From the NCBI RefSeq assembly GCF_015207875.1, contig NZ_JADEVZ010000053.1, forward strand, positions 1 to 36,020: 36,020 nt of DNA, in the 5' to 3' direction. The translations under genes were made by a program, and so were the position numbers. The notes under the pieces are model-generated. The model did no database searches. It was not told where the DNA came from and saw only the letters and a list, made by a program, of their open reading frames with translations. Of the stretch, positions 8,202 through 16,891 are shown in pieces. This stretch comes from Dolichospermum sp. LEGE 00240. GTDB lineage: Bacteria > Cyanobacteriota > Cyanobacteriia > Cyanobacteriales > Nostocaceae. Position 1 is the stretch's first letter, and every line of letters starts with the position of its first letter.

Positions 8202-10043
8202 TTATCTTGACTTTAAATACTGAAGTATGCCTTGGGCGATCGCCTCGGCCATTTGATTTTGATAAGCTGAAGTTCTCAGTTTGGCGACATCGTCTCTACC
8301 AGTTAAGAAACCAGTTTCTACTAAAATTGAGGGCATAGAAGTTTTGCGAAGAACATAAAATCTAGCTTTCCGCACTTTCCTATCTCTGACATTAAGACTT
8401 TGCAGAATTTTACTGTGGACAATTTGAGCAAGTGTTAAACCACTATCGTAATGATAAGTCTCTAAGCCACTAACTTCTGGACGACTTGCACCTGCCGAAT
8501 TAGCGTGGATACTGACAAATAGATCAGCATTAGCCCGTTGTGCCATTGTCACTCGTCCTGGGAGAGTGACAAAATAGTCAGAGTCTCGCGTCATAATTAC
8601 TTGGATACCGTTTCGTTCCAAAACTTTGGCAATCCTTTTGCTAATTGGTAAAATAACATCCTTTTCCAGCACTCCACCGATACCAATTGCCCCTGAGTCT
8701 TTACCGCCATGTCCGGGGTCAATTATAACCACTATTTTGCCTTGACGAAGGTCGCGCCTTGGGGTAGTTCGTGGTTGTCTGGGTTTGAGGTCAGGTAGTT
8801 GTTGTCTGGGTGGTAATAAAGGGGGTAAATTCATAGGTGGTCTAATCTGACGATACCGTTGCAGTTTTAGAGCCAGAAGTTGATCTCCTACCTGATTGAG
8901 TACACCTAGTGTAACACCTGATGCAGGTTGAATTAAGAGAACTACAGTATTGGGCGGTTGTGATTGCAGACGGAGTTTAAGAATGGGACTATTAGCATCA
9001 AGAGTAGGGCCTTTAACTTCGTTGGCTAATTTGGCATTGGGAATGGTGATACGGAACAAACCAGAACTTTTATCCCAACCTGTGGTAGCGGATATAACTT
9101 GGTCGGCTTTAATTAATAATTGTGTGCCGTTGTCAGCAAGTTCTATAGATTCTATTGTCGCAATTGAGCCGTTATTGTTTCTGGTGGGGGGAAAATTCTC
9201 ATTTTCAGGTGTATTGATAATTCCTCTGGTGGGGAGGATGATTAAACCGCTGCTACTGGAGGTTACTCGCCAGTCGGGACTATTTGTGGCGATTTTTAAC
9301 GTCATGCGGACAGATGTTGGTGTTGTTTGCGATTGGGTAAATCCAATATTGTCCACACCATGTTTATTAACTGCCAAATTTCCTTGTGTTAAATTGGGTG
9401 ATAAGGTTGCATCAAAAATGTCAATAAATACTGTGTTTTTATCCCGGCTTCTCATGATTCTAGTTTGAGGATTACCGCCATTAGTGCGGATAAAAAAGCC
9501 ATCACCAGTAATTTGCAAACTTTCAAGTTGAGTTGTACCTTTATTACTGCTGGTAATTCTAGTAATTGGTGAAAATTCAGGTTTTGCCTGGGAGTCTATG
9601 TCGACTAGGTTGTAATTATTATTATTATTGTTATTAGCTGTTGAGTTGGCATCAAATTCTAATTTTGGTAACTTTACTGTCCAGCGATTAGCACTTTTAC
9701 CGACAAATTTTACTTGTTGAGGATCTAAAGTATAACCAGGACTTATTTCTAAAACTATTCGTGTTGTTTGTTCATCAAATTGACCAATGCGAATTTCCCG
9801 AATTCCTCCGCCTATTTGTTGAGTTAATTGGGAACGGCCAAATTTAACACCTGGTAAATCAATTACTAAGCGAGTAGGATTAAAAACTAATTGTGCTTGT
9901 GGTTTGATAGCACCATTTGTATTAATTTCTAATAGATTTTGATGACGATCAAATCGCCAAGATTCTAATTTTGCCGCTAAGGTTGGCGATGATAGCATCA
10001 GTACAGTACCAAAGGTAGCAGGTATTAACCATTGTATTTTCAC
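8202..10043 (-). CDS. amiC1: N-acetylmuramoyl-L-alanine amidase with AMIN domains (AmiC1 type)
   Basis: This 613-residue paralogue of the next gene has the same architecture: signal peptide (MKIQWLIPATFG..., cleavage near LAA), two AMIN-like regions, a proline/arginine-rich linker around 400-430, and a C-terminal Amidase_3 domain with DPGHGGKDSGA, VLEKDV, SIHANSA and VETGFLTG. Differences are concentrated in the linkers, including a run of seven asparagines near residue 140. Both genes start with GTG; here GGAGA lies seven bases before GTG 10043. In Anabaena 7120 the first gene of this pair is required for cell-cell communication and heterocyst development. The 200-base gap to amiC2 leaves room for a second promoter. 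Confidence 0.92.
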   Translation of the reverse strand: MKIQWLIPATFGTVLMLSSPTLAAKLESWRFDRHQNLLEINTNGAIKPQAQLVFNPTRLVIDLPGVKFGRSQLTQQIGGGIREIRIGQFDEQTTRIVLEISPGYTLDPQQVKFVGKSANRWTVKLPKLEFDANSTANNNNNNNYNLVDIDSQAKPEFSPITRITSSNKGTTQLESLQITGDGFFIRTNGGNPQTRIMRSRDKNTVFIDIFDATLSPNLTQGNLAVNKHGVDNIGFTQSQTTPTSVRMTLKIATNSPDWRVTSSSSGLIILPTRGIINTPENENFPPTRNNNGSIATIESIELADNGTQLLIKADQVISATTGWDKSSGLFRITIPNAKLANEVKGPTLDANSPILKLRLQSQPPNTVVLLIQPASGVTLGVLNQVGDQLLALKLQRYRQIRPPMNLPPLLPPRQQLPDLKPRQPRTTPRRDLRQGKIVVIIDPGHGGKDSGAIGIGGVLEKDVILPISKRIAKVLERNGIQVIMTRDSDYFVTLPGRVTMAQRANADLFVSIHANSAGASRPEVSGLETYHYDSGLTLAQIVHSKILQSLNVRDRKVRKARFYVLRKTSMPSILVETGFLTGRDDVAKLRTSAYQNQMAEAIAQGILQYLKSR

Positions 10044-10464
10044 AGTTTTTTCTCCTTGGCTAAATTAATAATTAATCATCAAATATTTACCGATATAAGC
10101 ACATACAAAAAATACCCACCACTGTCAATCACTGACATAGTTTGGCGGGTGATTCTCCATAATTACTAAAAACATCTTCAATCTGTAAAAACCGTCCTGA
10201 AAAAAAGTAGGAATACAAAACATTATCAAGGCGAATAGAATGGGAAACAAGGAAAGTTTTATAAAACCAAAAGTAAATTCAATTAAAGGTAGAAATAATA
10301 ACCATTTTACAAATTAGAGGGTTTTAAGATTACAGGAGACGGAGATTGGATGATAAAAGTTTCTTCCAACCTCCTTGTCTACTAAATGTAGAAACCACAG
10401 CAGAGAAAATTTTCACCTATCTTCTGTGAGATTTACAGCAGAATTTGCGGTGAAATTCAAGTTA
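10044..10464. other. Intergenic region upstream of amiC1
   Basis: These 421 AT-rich bases lie between the antiporter gene's stop and amiC1. They should hold the amiC1 promoter. I see no strong hairpin with a T-run, no repeat and no credible small ORF. Confidence 0.5.
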
Positions 10465-11886
10465 CTAATCATCTTTTGTGGTGATGAGAGATTGTGGTGT
10501 TTCTACTGCTAATGTTTTGCCAGAATTGCTGTCTAAATTTGTGGCGGCGTTTGATTCTGGAAATACAAATCTTAACAGGGGAGGAGCGATGAATGTGGTA
10601 ATAATAACCATCATAATAATTGCTGCTCCTAATGGTTTTGAGAGGACACCACTAGCTGCACCGACACCAGCAAATACTAAGCCGACTTCACCTCTGGGAA
10701 TCATCCCCACACCAATAGCCCAGCGGTTAATCCCCGGTTGACCAAATACTGTTAAGCCTGTCACTACTTTACCGATGATGGCAACTGTAATCAGGAAAGT
10801 TGCCATGATTAAGGCTTCTTGATTGGTGGGAATGGCTGGATTTAAGACTCCTAAATCAGTTTTTGCCCCGACGGTGACGAAGAAGACGGGAACTAACATA
10901 TCAGCAATGGGGATAACTTGCTTTTGCAGTTCTTTGCGTTTGTCGGTTTCTTCGAGAACTAACCCGGCGGCAAAAGCCCCAAGAATTGCCTCTAAATGGA
11001 TGACAGAGGCGAAGTAAGCCATGATTATGGCAAAAATGAAGGCGGGGATGACTAATTCCCCTCTGGTTTTGAGTTTATCAGCGATCGCTACAAATGATTT
11101 ATTAAAGACATTACCAAAAACTATCGCTCCAATTAGAAAAGCGCTCGCACTAATAATCAAATAAACGACGTTAACGACATCAACTACACCATCTTTGGCT
11201 AAACTGGCAACTACCGCCAGAACGATAATTCCCAAAACATCATCAATGACCGCTGCACCGAGAATAATTTGCCCTTCTTTGGAGTTCAACTGTCCTAATT
11301 CGGAAAGCACTTTGGACGTAATTCCAATACTGGTTGCTGTCAAAGCTGCACCAGCGAAAATCGCGGGAATGGCACTAATCCCAAATATGGTCATTAATCC
11401 CACTGTACCCGCTGCAAAGGGGACTATTACCCCAACTGTAGCCACCACGAAGGCTTGAACACCAACAGCCATGAGGTCTTTGAGGTTGGATTCTAAGCCA
11501 ATTTCAAACAGGAGGATAATTACACCCAATTCTGATAAAACCGAAACCACCTCGGACTGCGCTGCAAATACCTGGGGTGTGGCTTCTGGGGTTAACCCAG
11601 CGGTGAGTTGCAGGAAAGTCATGATTAAGGAATTAGAAGCGTCTGTACCACCTTCTGGAAATACTAACAGATGGAGTACAGAGACACCGATAACTACACC
11701 ACCGAGAAGTTCACCTAAAACTGCGGGTAAGCCGACTTTGTTGCATAATTCTCCACCAACTTTGCTGGCAAAGTAAATGACTACTAAACTCAGTAGCACA
11801 GCGGCTAATACCATAGAACTGTCTGCGGTTTCTGTGGCAGTTGCCAACAAAGGAACGGTAAAATTGAGTTGCTCGAAAAGCTGCAT
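10465..11886 (-). CDS. Cation:proton antiporter, CPA2 family (NhaS3-like)
   Basis: This 473-residue protein has about 12 hydrophobic segments. The paired aspartates Asp215-Asp216 in GAAVIDDVLGIIVL are the ion-binding pair of CPA2 Na+(K+)/H+ antiporters. Other family stretches are LGELLGGVVIG (58-68), LLFEIGLE and GMIPRGEVGLVFAGVG near the C-terminus. It exchanges Na+ or K+ for protons across the plasma or thylakoid membrane. It resembles NhaS3 of Synechocystis in length and motifs, but substrate is not decided by sequence alone. The tail after the last membrane segment is short and polar (no TrkA-N domain). Start is ATG 11886. It lies upstream of the amidases on the same strand but 421 bases away, so it is probably a separate unit. 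Confidence 0.88.
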   Translation of the reverse strand: MQLFEQLNFTVPLLATATETADSSMVLAAVLLSLVVIYFASKVGGELCNKVGLPAVLGELLGGVVIGVSVLHLLVFPEGGTDASNSLIMTFLQLTAGLTPEATPQVFAAQSEVVSVLSELGVIILLFEIGLESNLKDLMAVGVQAFVVATVGVIVPFAAGTVGLMTIFGISAIPAIFAGAALTATSIGITSKVLSELGQLNSKEGQIILGAAVIDDVLGIIVLAVVASLAKDGVVDVVNVVYLIISASAFLIGAIVFGNVFNKSFVAIADKLKTRGELVIPAFIFAIIMAYFASVIHLEAILGAFAAGLVLEETDKRKELQKQVIPIADMLVPVFFVTVGAKTDLGVLNPAIPTNQEALIMATFLITVAIIGKVVTGLTVFGQPGINRWAIGVGMIPRGEVGLVFAGVGAASGVLSKPLGAAIIMMVIITTFIAPPLLRFVFPESNAATNLDSNSGKTLAVETPQSLITTKDD

Positions 11887-12114
11887 GGGTTATACAAAGA
11901 TTCTTTTCTTTATTTTTACCCTTTTTTAGTGACAATTAATTTAGATATATGTATATCCACTGCTAATCACAGCTATAGATAGATGGCTTATTTGTTTAGC
12001 TGACACGCCCGTCCAGAAGTAAATTCCCAGTCGGGCTATGGGTTTTACGTTAATTTGACACTAATAAGCTTTTGCTTTACCCTCACCACTATAATCTGCA
12101 AGGTGATACTTGTT

Positions 12115-14802
12115 CTAATTGGGTGAACTAGGTCCAATAATTTTGATTCCCTGTTTTTCTTTTTCAGCTAATTCTAAATTCAATATCAGCAGTTTTTCTA
12201 AAATATCATCATTGGCTTGAAAGTTATAAGCTGTCATTACCAGTTTATCTAATTGTTGATGCAGTTGATAAAGTTGGCTGCTGGGTTCGTTGAAGAATTT
12301 ATTATATAATGTGGTGATTCCCCATTGTTTTGTTTCCATTTGTTGAGTGCGATATTGATGCAGTTCTTCGGCTTTGCTGCGGATTTGTTGGACTATTTTT
12401 ATGTCTGCTATTTGCGGAAATGGAAAGGTTTCAAAACAAGTATTGTGAGTGTAACGAGTGTCACCTTTTAAAGTTGAACCTTGCACGTCTACCCAAACAC
12501 GATGTATATTAGATGTGATAATTCCTAATATATAAAAATCATCTAAGGCAAGAACAGTAATAGAGTTATTAGGTAGCCAATGCTTATTAACTCGTGAAAA
12601 AATAAACCATTTAGAATGACAAGGAACTGCAAAATAAAATGGTAAAAATTCTATAGCTTTTCTCAGGTCTGGACGAGGACGTAGGAATTTCCACCAGTAA
12701 TTTTTAGCTTTTTCATCTCGATTATTATCACGTTCAGATTTAACATAGGTTTTAATGTGTTCAAAAGGTAATTTATAATCACTAGCGTCCTCAAGACTCA
12801 TATCATTAAAATCAACAATCCATCTTTTTGGTGTACCTTGAGGATTATCTGTTAAATCTTGTGCTGAAATAGATTGTTTAAGAACATCTTGATTTTTTAC
12901 ATCTGCTTTTATCCAATTTGTAACCTGTTGTTCAGTTACAAAAAATCCTTTTCCCACAGGAATGATACCCTGAAAGCATTGATTGAGATTTGCTTGTAAC
13001 CGCGCAGCTTGAGAAACATCAATACTAGATTTTAGAGAAGAATTAATTTGTGAAACTACAAGATCATCTAAATAATACTTTTCCGGTTTATCTTTACACC
13101 AATTGACAATACTCACATGAACTTTCGCAGCACCAGACCAAGGTTGTGTAGAAACAGCTTCATGAATATAACCGCCATTTTGAGTAATATAATCTAAAGC
13201 AGCAATTCTACTTTTACCTTGACTTATGGAATTAGTCGCAACTAAACCAACTCTGCCTTTTTCATCAATTTTATCGTGCGCTAACCGAAACCAATAAGCA
13301 CAAAAATCTACGGAATCTTTAACTCTCGGAAAATGTTGGAAAATTCTATCTACATATTCATCATTTAAATCCATTCTCATGTTTTTACCACCTAAAAATG
13401 GCGGATTTCCAATAATAGCATCAGCTTTTACCCATTCACAAAATAAAGCATCTTGACAAAGAATATTACTATCCAAAGTATCCAAAGGTAAAGCAGGTTC
13501 AGTTAATTGTAAATTATCAATCGCAATCTTCCGCGCAATCATTAATGTCACCCGCGCTAATTCCACCGCAAAGGGATTTGTATCCATTCCATAAAATTGC
13601 AAAGGTGTCACTAAACCCATTTGCAATTGTTTATCCTTAGACTTACGCAAAGATTGCATTTTCTCTAATAGCAAGATTTCAATTCTCTTCAATTCCTGAT
13701 ATGCGATATAAAGAAAATTACCCGAACCACAAGCAGGATCTAAAACTCGATAACTTTGTAATTCTATTTGCAGTTTTGAAAGTTCTTTAATTGTCCCTGA
13801 TTCCTCAATTCTCTCTTCCCAATAACGGCTAATTGTGGGACGGACAATTTTCATAATATCCACTTCAGAAGTGTAATGGATTCCTCTCGCGTGACGTTCT
13901 TCCTTATATATACTCCCTTCAAATAAATTCCCAAAAATAGCCGGACGGACTTTACTCCAATTTTCTCGCGCAGACACATCTAAAAAATTTAATTCTTCCC
14001 TCGTTAATTCAATTGCATCAATTCGAGAAAATAAACCCCCGTTAAAATAATCAACTCCTTGATAACGTCCCGCTGGGGTTTTTCCTGGTTGATTCATTTC
14101 CCGAAATAAACCACCCAGAACATCATAGGAACTTCCCCCTTTCATACAATCTTGGACACAAGAAACAAACATATCACGGGGTAACAGTTGTCTATCTTCC
14201 GCAAACATCGCTAACACACATTGTAAAATAAACCGCTGTGCTGTTAACTTTTCAATTCCCCTATTTTCTAATTCTAATAATAATTCACCCATGCGACGGG
14301 CAGCTTTAACAGTAACTTCTACTTGGTTATTTTGGAATACAGGGGTTTTTTGCCCTAATTCCATAAATGTCAATGCTCCTGACCGTTCTGGCAGTTGTTC
14401 GAGGGTAATTTTATCTACAGGTGTATCTAATTGAATATCAAAATCAAAGATCCAAAATTCATCAAAATTACATAAAATCACATATTTAGGACGATTTGGG
14501 ACTAACCTAGTCCAATAATCAAAAGCTTGGGAATAATGTTTATTTAAATCTTCTCCGCGCTTTTTCATTTCTATTAAAACGCGAGGTTTCCAAACTAAAT
14601 CAGCAAAGCCAGTTTTTCCGGTTTTACTACTTTTTTTAATTGCTTCTTCGTAAGTCGCACCCGCTTCTAATGCACCTTCATGTCCAAAGGCTCGAAAAAA
14701 GCGGTCGAGAAATGTTTGTGCTTCTTTGCGTTCTTGTCCGGTGATATGTTGGTGACAAAATTGTACGAATTTAGATAGGGTTTCTGGTGTTGATGATGTC
14801 AT
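12115..14802 (-). CDS. Single-chain restriction-modification enzyme, MmeI-like (type IIG/IIL)
   Basis: This 895-residue protein joins nuclease and methyltransferase. Residues counted from ATG 14802: a PD-(D/E)xK-like nuclease site with Asp68 in GFADLVWKPR and Glu78-x-Lys80 in LIEMKK; a helical connector; the N6-adenine methyltransferase with SAM motif LDPACGSGNFLY (354-365) and catalytic NPPF (466-469, in IIGNPPFLGG). The remaining 400 residues would be the target-recognition part. MmeI-type enzymes cut at a distance from an asymmetric site and methylate one strand, without other subunits. No separate R, M or S gene is adjacent. The frame runs on to TTG at 14952, but that extension translates a palindromic repeat, so the ATG is preferred. 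The recognition site is not predictable by eye. Confidence 0.85.
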   Translation of the reverse strand: MTSSTPETLSKFVQFCHQHITGQERKEAQTFLDRFFRAFGHEGALEAGATYEEAIKKSSKTGKTGFADLVWKPRVLIEMKKRGEDLNKHYSQAFDYWTRLVPNRPKYVILCNFDEFWIFDFDIQLDTPVDKITLEQLPERSGALTFMELGQKTPVFQNNQVEVTVKAARRMGELLLELENRGIEKLTAQRFILQCVLAMFAEDRQLLPRDMFVSCVQDCMKGGSSYDVLGGLFREMNQPGKTPAGRYQGVDYFNGGLFSRIDAIELTREELNFLDVSARENWSKVRPAIFGNLFEGSIYKEERHARGIHYTSEVDIMKIVRPTISRYWEERIEESGTIKELSKLQIELQSYRVLDPACGSGNFLYIAYQELKRIEILLLEKMQSLRKSKDKQLQMGLVTPLQFYGMDTNPFAVELARVTLMIARKIAIDNLQLTEPALPLDTLDSNILCQDALFCEWVKADAIIGNPPFLGGKNMRMDLNDEYVDRIFQHFPRVKDSVDFCAYWFRLAHDKIDEKGRVGLVATNSISQGKSRIAALDYITQNGGYIHEAVSTQPWSGAAKVHVSIVNWCKDKPEKYYLDDLVVSQINSSLKSSIDVSQAARLQANLNQCFQGIIPVGKGFFVTEQQVTNWIKADVKNQDVLKQSISAQDLTDNPQGTPKRWIVDFNDMSLEDASDYKLPFEHIKTYVKSERDNNRDEKAKNYWWKFLRPRPDLRKAIEFLPFYFAVPCHSKWFIFSRVNKHWLPNNSITVLALDDFYILGIITSNIHRVWVDVQGSTLKGDTRYTHNTCFETFPFPQIADIKIVQQIRSKAEELHQYRTQQMETKQWGITTLYNKFFNEPSSQLYQLHQQLDKLVMTAYNFQANDDILEKLLILNLELAEKEKQGIKIIGPSSPN

Positions 14803-14824
14803 GGTTGTTTCTGAACAATAATAA

Positions 14825-14872
14825 GATCCCCGACTTCCATAAAATCCCCGACTTCTTAAAGAAGTCGGGGAT
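14825..14872. repeat. Palindromic repeat, CCCCGACTTC type
   Basis: A 14-base arm ATCCCCGACTTCTT (14844-14857) is followed after one base by its exact complement (14859-14872). An extra copy of the arm (GATCCCCGACTTC) lies at 14825-14837. A relative with the core CCCGACTTC occurs at 34449-34479. Such hairpins are dispersed in cyanobacterial genomes. This one sits in the leader of the restriction gene. Confidence 0.8.
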
Positions 14873-14945
14873 CTCAACCTCTCGATATTTACAAAAATAT
14901 CACTCAATCTCTCAATTGAGTCGCGCAAAAAAGAAGATTTGGGGG

Positions 14946-14974
14946 TTGACAATTGATTTTAAATTTGTTATCAT
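14946..14974 (+). promoter_or_regulatory. Near-consensus sigma-70 promoter pointing right
   Basis: TTGACA (14946-14951), a 17-base spacer and TATCAT (14969-14974) make the best -35/-10 pair I saw in the window. A transcript would start near 14981, about 420 bases before the next plus-strand gene. Confidence 0.55.
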
Positions 14975-15401
14975 AGAGTTGATAAGGAAGAACTATCATA
15001 AAATAATTATAGTTGGAAGGAAACCCAACACATAAATAATTTTTGCCGTTACAAAAAATGTAACCAGGTTCGATATAAGTTTAAGCAGTGTAAAACTATA
15101 AGTTAGGGCTTAGGCATTGACAAAGTTTTCTAAATATGTAATGTGGATTTTATCTCTTGTAGGGTGCGTCAGACCCAATAATTTGGTAAAAAACAGATTT
15201 CCTCTATCTGACGCACCCTACTCAATAAGTTATTCCCAAGGCCGAAAACGACGCAATTTCCTTCATTTATATGATGGCAAGTTAGTGAGCGTGCGTAAGT
15301 CCTATAGTATGGAAATTACACCTTCGGTGTGAAAATGTTTTGGTGGCTGTTAATAACAGTTACCCTAGAATTAATAGGTTTTTAGAGGAGTGTTAAGGAA
15401 A
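14975..15401. other. Repeat-rich leader or non-coding RNA region before the SIMPL gene
   Basis: No credible protein frame. Small hairpins follow the promoter: AACTAT/ATAGTT and GTTGG/CCAAC at about 14991-15030, and GTTACA-aaaaa-TGTAAC at 15048-15064. The TIR element 15159-15221 and the leader of the SIMPL gene come next. A 71-codon frame at 15117-15332 reads through the inverted repeat and is not counted as a gene. Confidence 0.4.
15159..15221. repeat. 63-base element with perfect 15-base terminal inverted repeats
   Basis: GTAGGGTGCGTCAGA (15159-15173) and TCTGACGCACCCTAC (15207-15221) are exact inverted copies around 33 bases. The GTAGGGTGCGTCAG arm is a familiar dispersed element of cyanobacteria and looks like a small non-autonomous MITE. 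It carries no gene. Confidence 0.8.
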
Positions 15402-16139
15402 ATGTCTATCACTGTTTTATCTAATTCTTGGTTTCCAACCCGGAATTTTGGGAAAATATTATCTTTGAGTATATTTCTCAGTGCGATTTTTATGTTACCT
15501 GCATCAGCACAAGAAAAATTATGGCGAACTTTAACCGTGAGTGGAAGGGGAGTAGAAACAATTTCGACAACTTTATCTCAAGTTAGTTTGGGTGTAGAAG
15601 TTCAAGGAAAAACGGCTGAAGATGTCCAAAAAGAAGCGGCACGCAGATCATCGGCTGTGGTAGCTTTATTAAAAAAACGCAATGTCGAAAAATTGACAAC
15701 TACAGGAATTCGCCTCAACCCAGTATATAGCTACAGTAATAATGTTCAACGCATTACTGGTTATGCTGCTAGTAATACAGTCAGCTTCCGCATTACTACG
15801 GATAAAGCCGGAACTTTATTGGATGATGCGGTGAAGGCTGGAGCGACACAAATTAATGGTGTAAGTTTTATTGCTAGTGATGAAGCGATCGCCAGCGCCC
15901 AAAAACAAGCTTTGAAAAAAGCTACCCAGGATGCTCAAGAACAAGCGGAAACAGTTCTTAGCACCTTAAAATTAGAACAAAAAGACATTATCAGTATTCA
16001 AATTAATGGTGCAACCCCACCACCACCCATGCTGTACCGGGTTGAAGCTGCTAAAGCTAATCTCGCAGATGCTTCTACTCCCATAATTGCCGGTGAACAA
16101 GAAGTACAAGCATCCGTAACATTACAAATTAGCTATTAG
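15402..16139 (+). CDS. SIMPL-domain (DUF541) exported protein
   Basis: This 245-residue protein has a signal peptide (hydrophobic segment about residues 18-32, cleavage near ASA-Q at 36) and one SIMPL domain. The domain opens with LTVSGRGVETISTTLSQVSLGVEVQG and contains VYSYSNNVQRITGYAASNTVSFRI, characteristic of DUF541 proteins. The family is periplasmic or outer-membrane associated; its biochemical role is not settled (oxidative stress has been proposed for some members). A GTG at 15390 also starts the frame, but ATG 15402 has GAGGAG 11 bases upstream and AAGGAA nearer, so it is preferred. Ends at TAG, where heptamer repeats begin. Convergent with ssb. Confidence 0.85.
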   Translation: MSITVLSNSWFPTRNFGKILSLSIFLSAIFMLPASAQEKLWRTLTVSGRGVETISTTLSQVSLGVEVQGKTAEDVQKEAARRSSAVVALLKKRNVEKLTTTGIRLNPVYSYSNNVQRITGYAASNTVSFRITTDKAGTLLDDAVKAGATQINGVSFIASDEAIASAQKQALKKATQDAQEQAETVLSTLKLEQKDIISIQINGATPPPPMLYRVEAAKANLADASTPIIAGEQEVQASVTLQISY

Positions 16140-16185
16140 TCAGTGGTCAGTGGTCAGTGGTCATTTGTAAAAACTGACAACTGAC
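16139..16185. repeat. Heptanucleotide tandem repeats GTCAGTG and AACTGAC
   Basis: GTCAGTG occurs three times (16139-16159) and AACTGAC twice (16172-16185), roughly complementary to each other. They fill the convergent SIMPL-ssb spacer and could form a weak hairpin. Confidence 0.8.
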
Positions 16186-16192
16186 AACTAAA

Positions 16193-16555
16193 TTAGAAAT
16201 TATCTGGGGACATATCAGACATTCCACCTTCATGATCACGCTTAGAGCCTAATAAGTCTAGCTGATCTACTAAAATGACTGGTTTTGAACGGTTAACACC
16301 AGTTTGGCGATCGCTCCAAGTATCAAATCTCAAAGAACCTTTAACGCCAATCAAACCACCTTTACGGACATAATTACCAGCGACTTCCGCCGTTTTTCCC
16401 CAAAGTTCTAGATTAAACCAATCTGGTTTATCATTGTTGCGCGATCTTCTATTTACAGCTAGTGTCAATTGACATAGGACTTTGCCTGACTCAAAATATT
16501 TCATGTCTGGATCGCCACCAACACGACCAACAAGAGTGACAACATTAATGCTCAT
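16193..16555 (-). CDS. ssb: Single-stranded DNA-binding protein (short form)
   Basis: This 120-residue protein is one OB-fold: MSINVVTLVGRVGGDPDMKYFESGK at the start, then the aromatic/basic ssDNA-binding surface including KPDWFNLELWGKTAEVAGNYVRKG. The tail is short (SKRDHEGGMSDMSPDNF), keeping a final acidic-aromatic ending (DNF) that resembles but is weaker than the DDDIPF tip of E. coli SSB used to recruit partner proteins. It is shorter than the classical 170-180 residues, as is common for the second Ssb of cyanobacteria. AGGA lies about ten bases before the ATG. It is divergent from mreB; from memory the same pairing occurs in Anabaena 7120. Confidence 0.9.
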   Translation of the reverse strand: MSINVVTLVGRVGGDPDMKYFESGKVLCQLTLAVNRRSRNNDKPDWFNLELWGKTAEVAGNYVRKGGLIGVKGSLRFDTWSDRQTGVNRSKPVILVDQLDLLGSKRDHEGGMSDMSPDNF

Positions 16556-16891
16556 GGTTTTTATTTCCTAGTATTTCTGTATTGTATTGTCCGATCCCGA
16601 ATTCTATAATAACCAATTGTGAAATGATTAAAGATATGTTAGAATGGCGACAGTTGACTCGGGCAAAAATTCCAAAAATACTTGGCATTTGAAAAAAAAT
16701 TATACGGTTATACTGAGTGGACTTGAGAAGATGGAACTTAAGATTCATGAGCCTAAACTCAAGATTGACAAAAGCTAGATAAAAAAATAGTCTAGTTTAC
16801 CGGAGTCAGATAACCAAATATCATGGCATCTATCATTATTAACTCTTATCTTTGTAGTCAAAAGTAGTATAAATAGGGGGCATAGAGAAGC
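16556..16891. other. Divergent promoter region of ssb and mreB
   Basis: 336 bases without a credible gene. A TATAAA at 16868-16873, some 20 bases before the mreB start, may be a -10 box, but the -35 is poor. Frames on the minus strand here (16545-16748, 16775-17023) have no codon or domain support. Confidence 0.45.

Noticed and set aside
8950-9468. 172-codon plus-strand ORF inside amiC1
   Set aside because: It is antisense to a conserved amidase gene and has no recognisable protein features.
10478-11776. Several plus-strand ORFs of 64-101 codons across the antiporter gene
   Set aside because: All are antisense shadows of the conserved antiporter frame.
15117-15332. 71-codon plus-strand ORF
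   Set aside because: It reads through the 63-base inverted-repeat element and has no codon or domain support.
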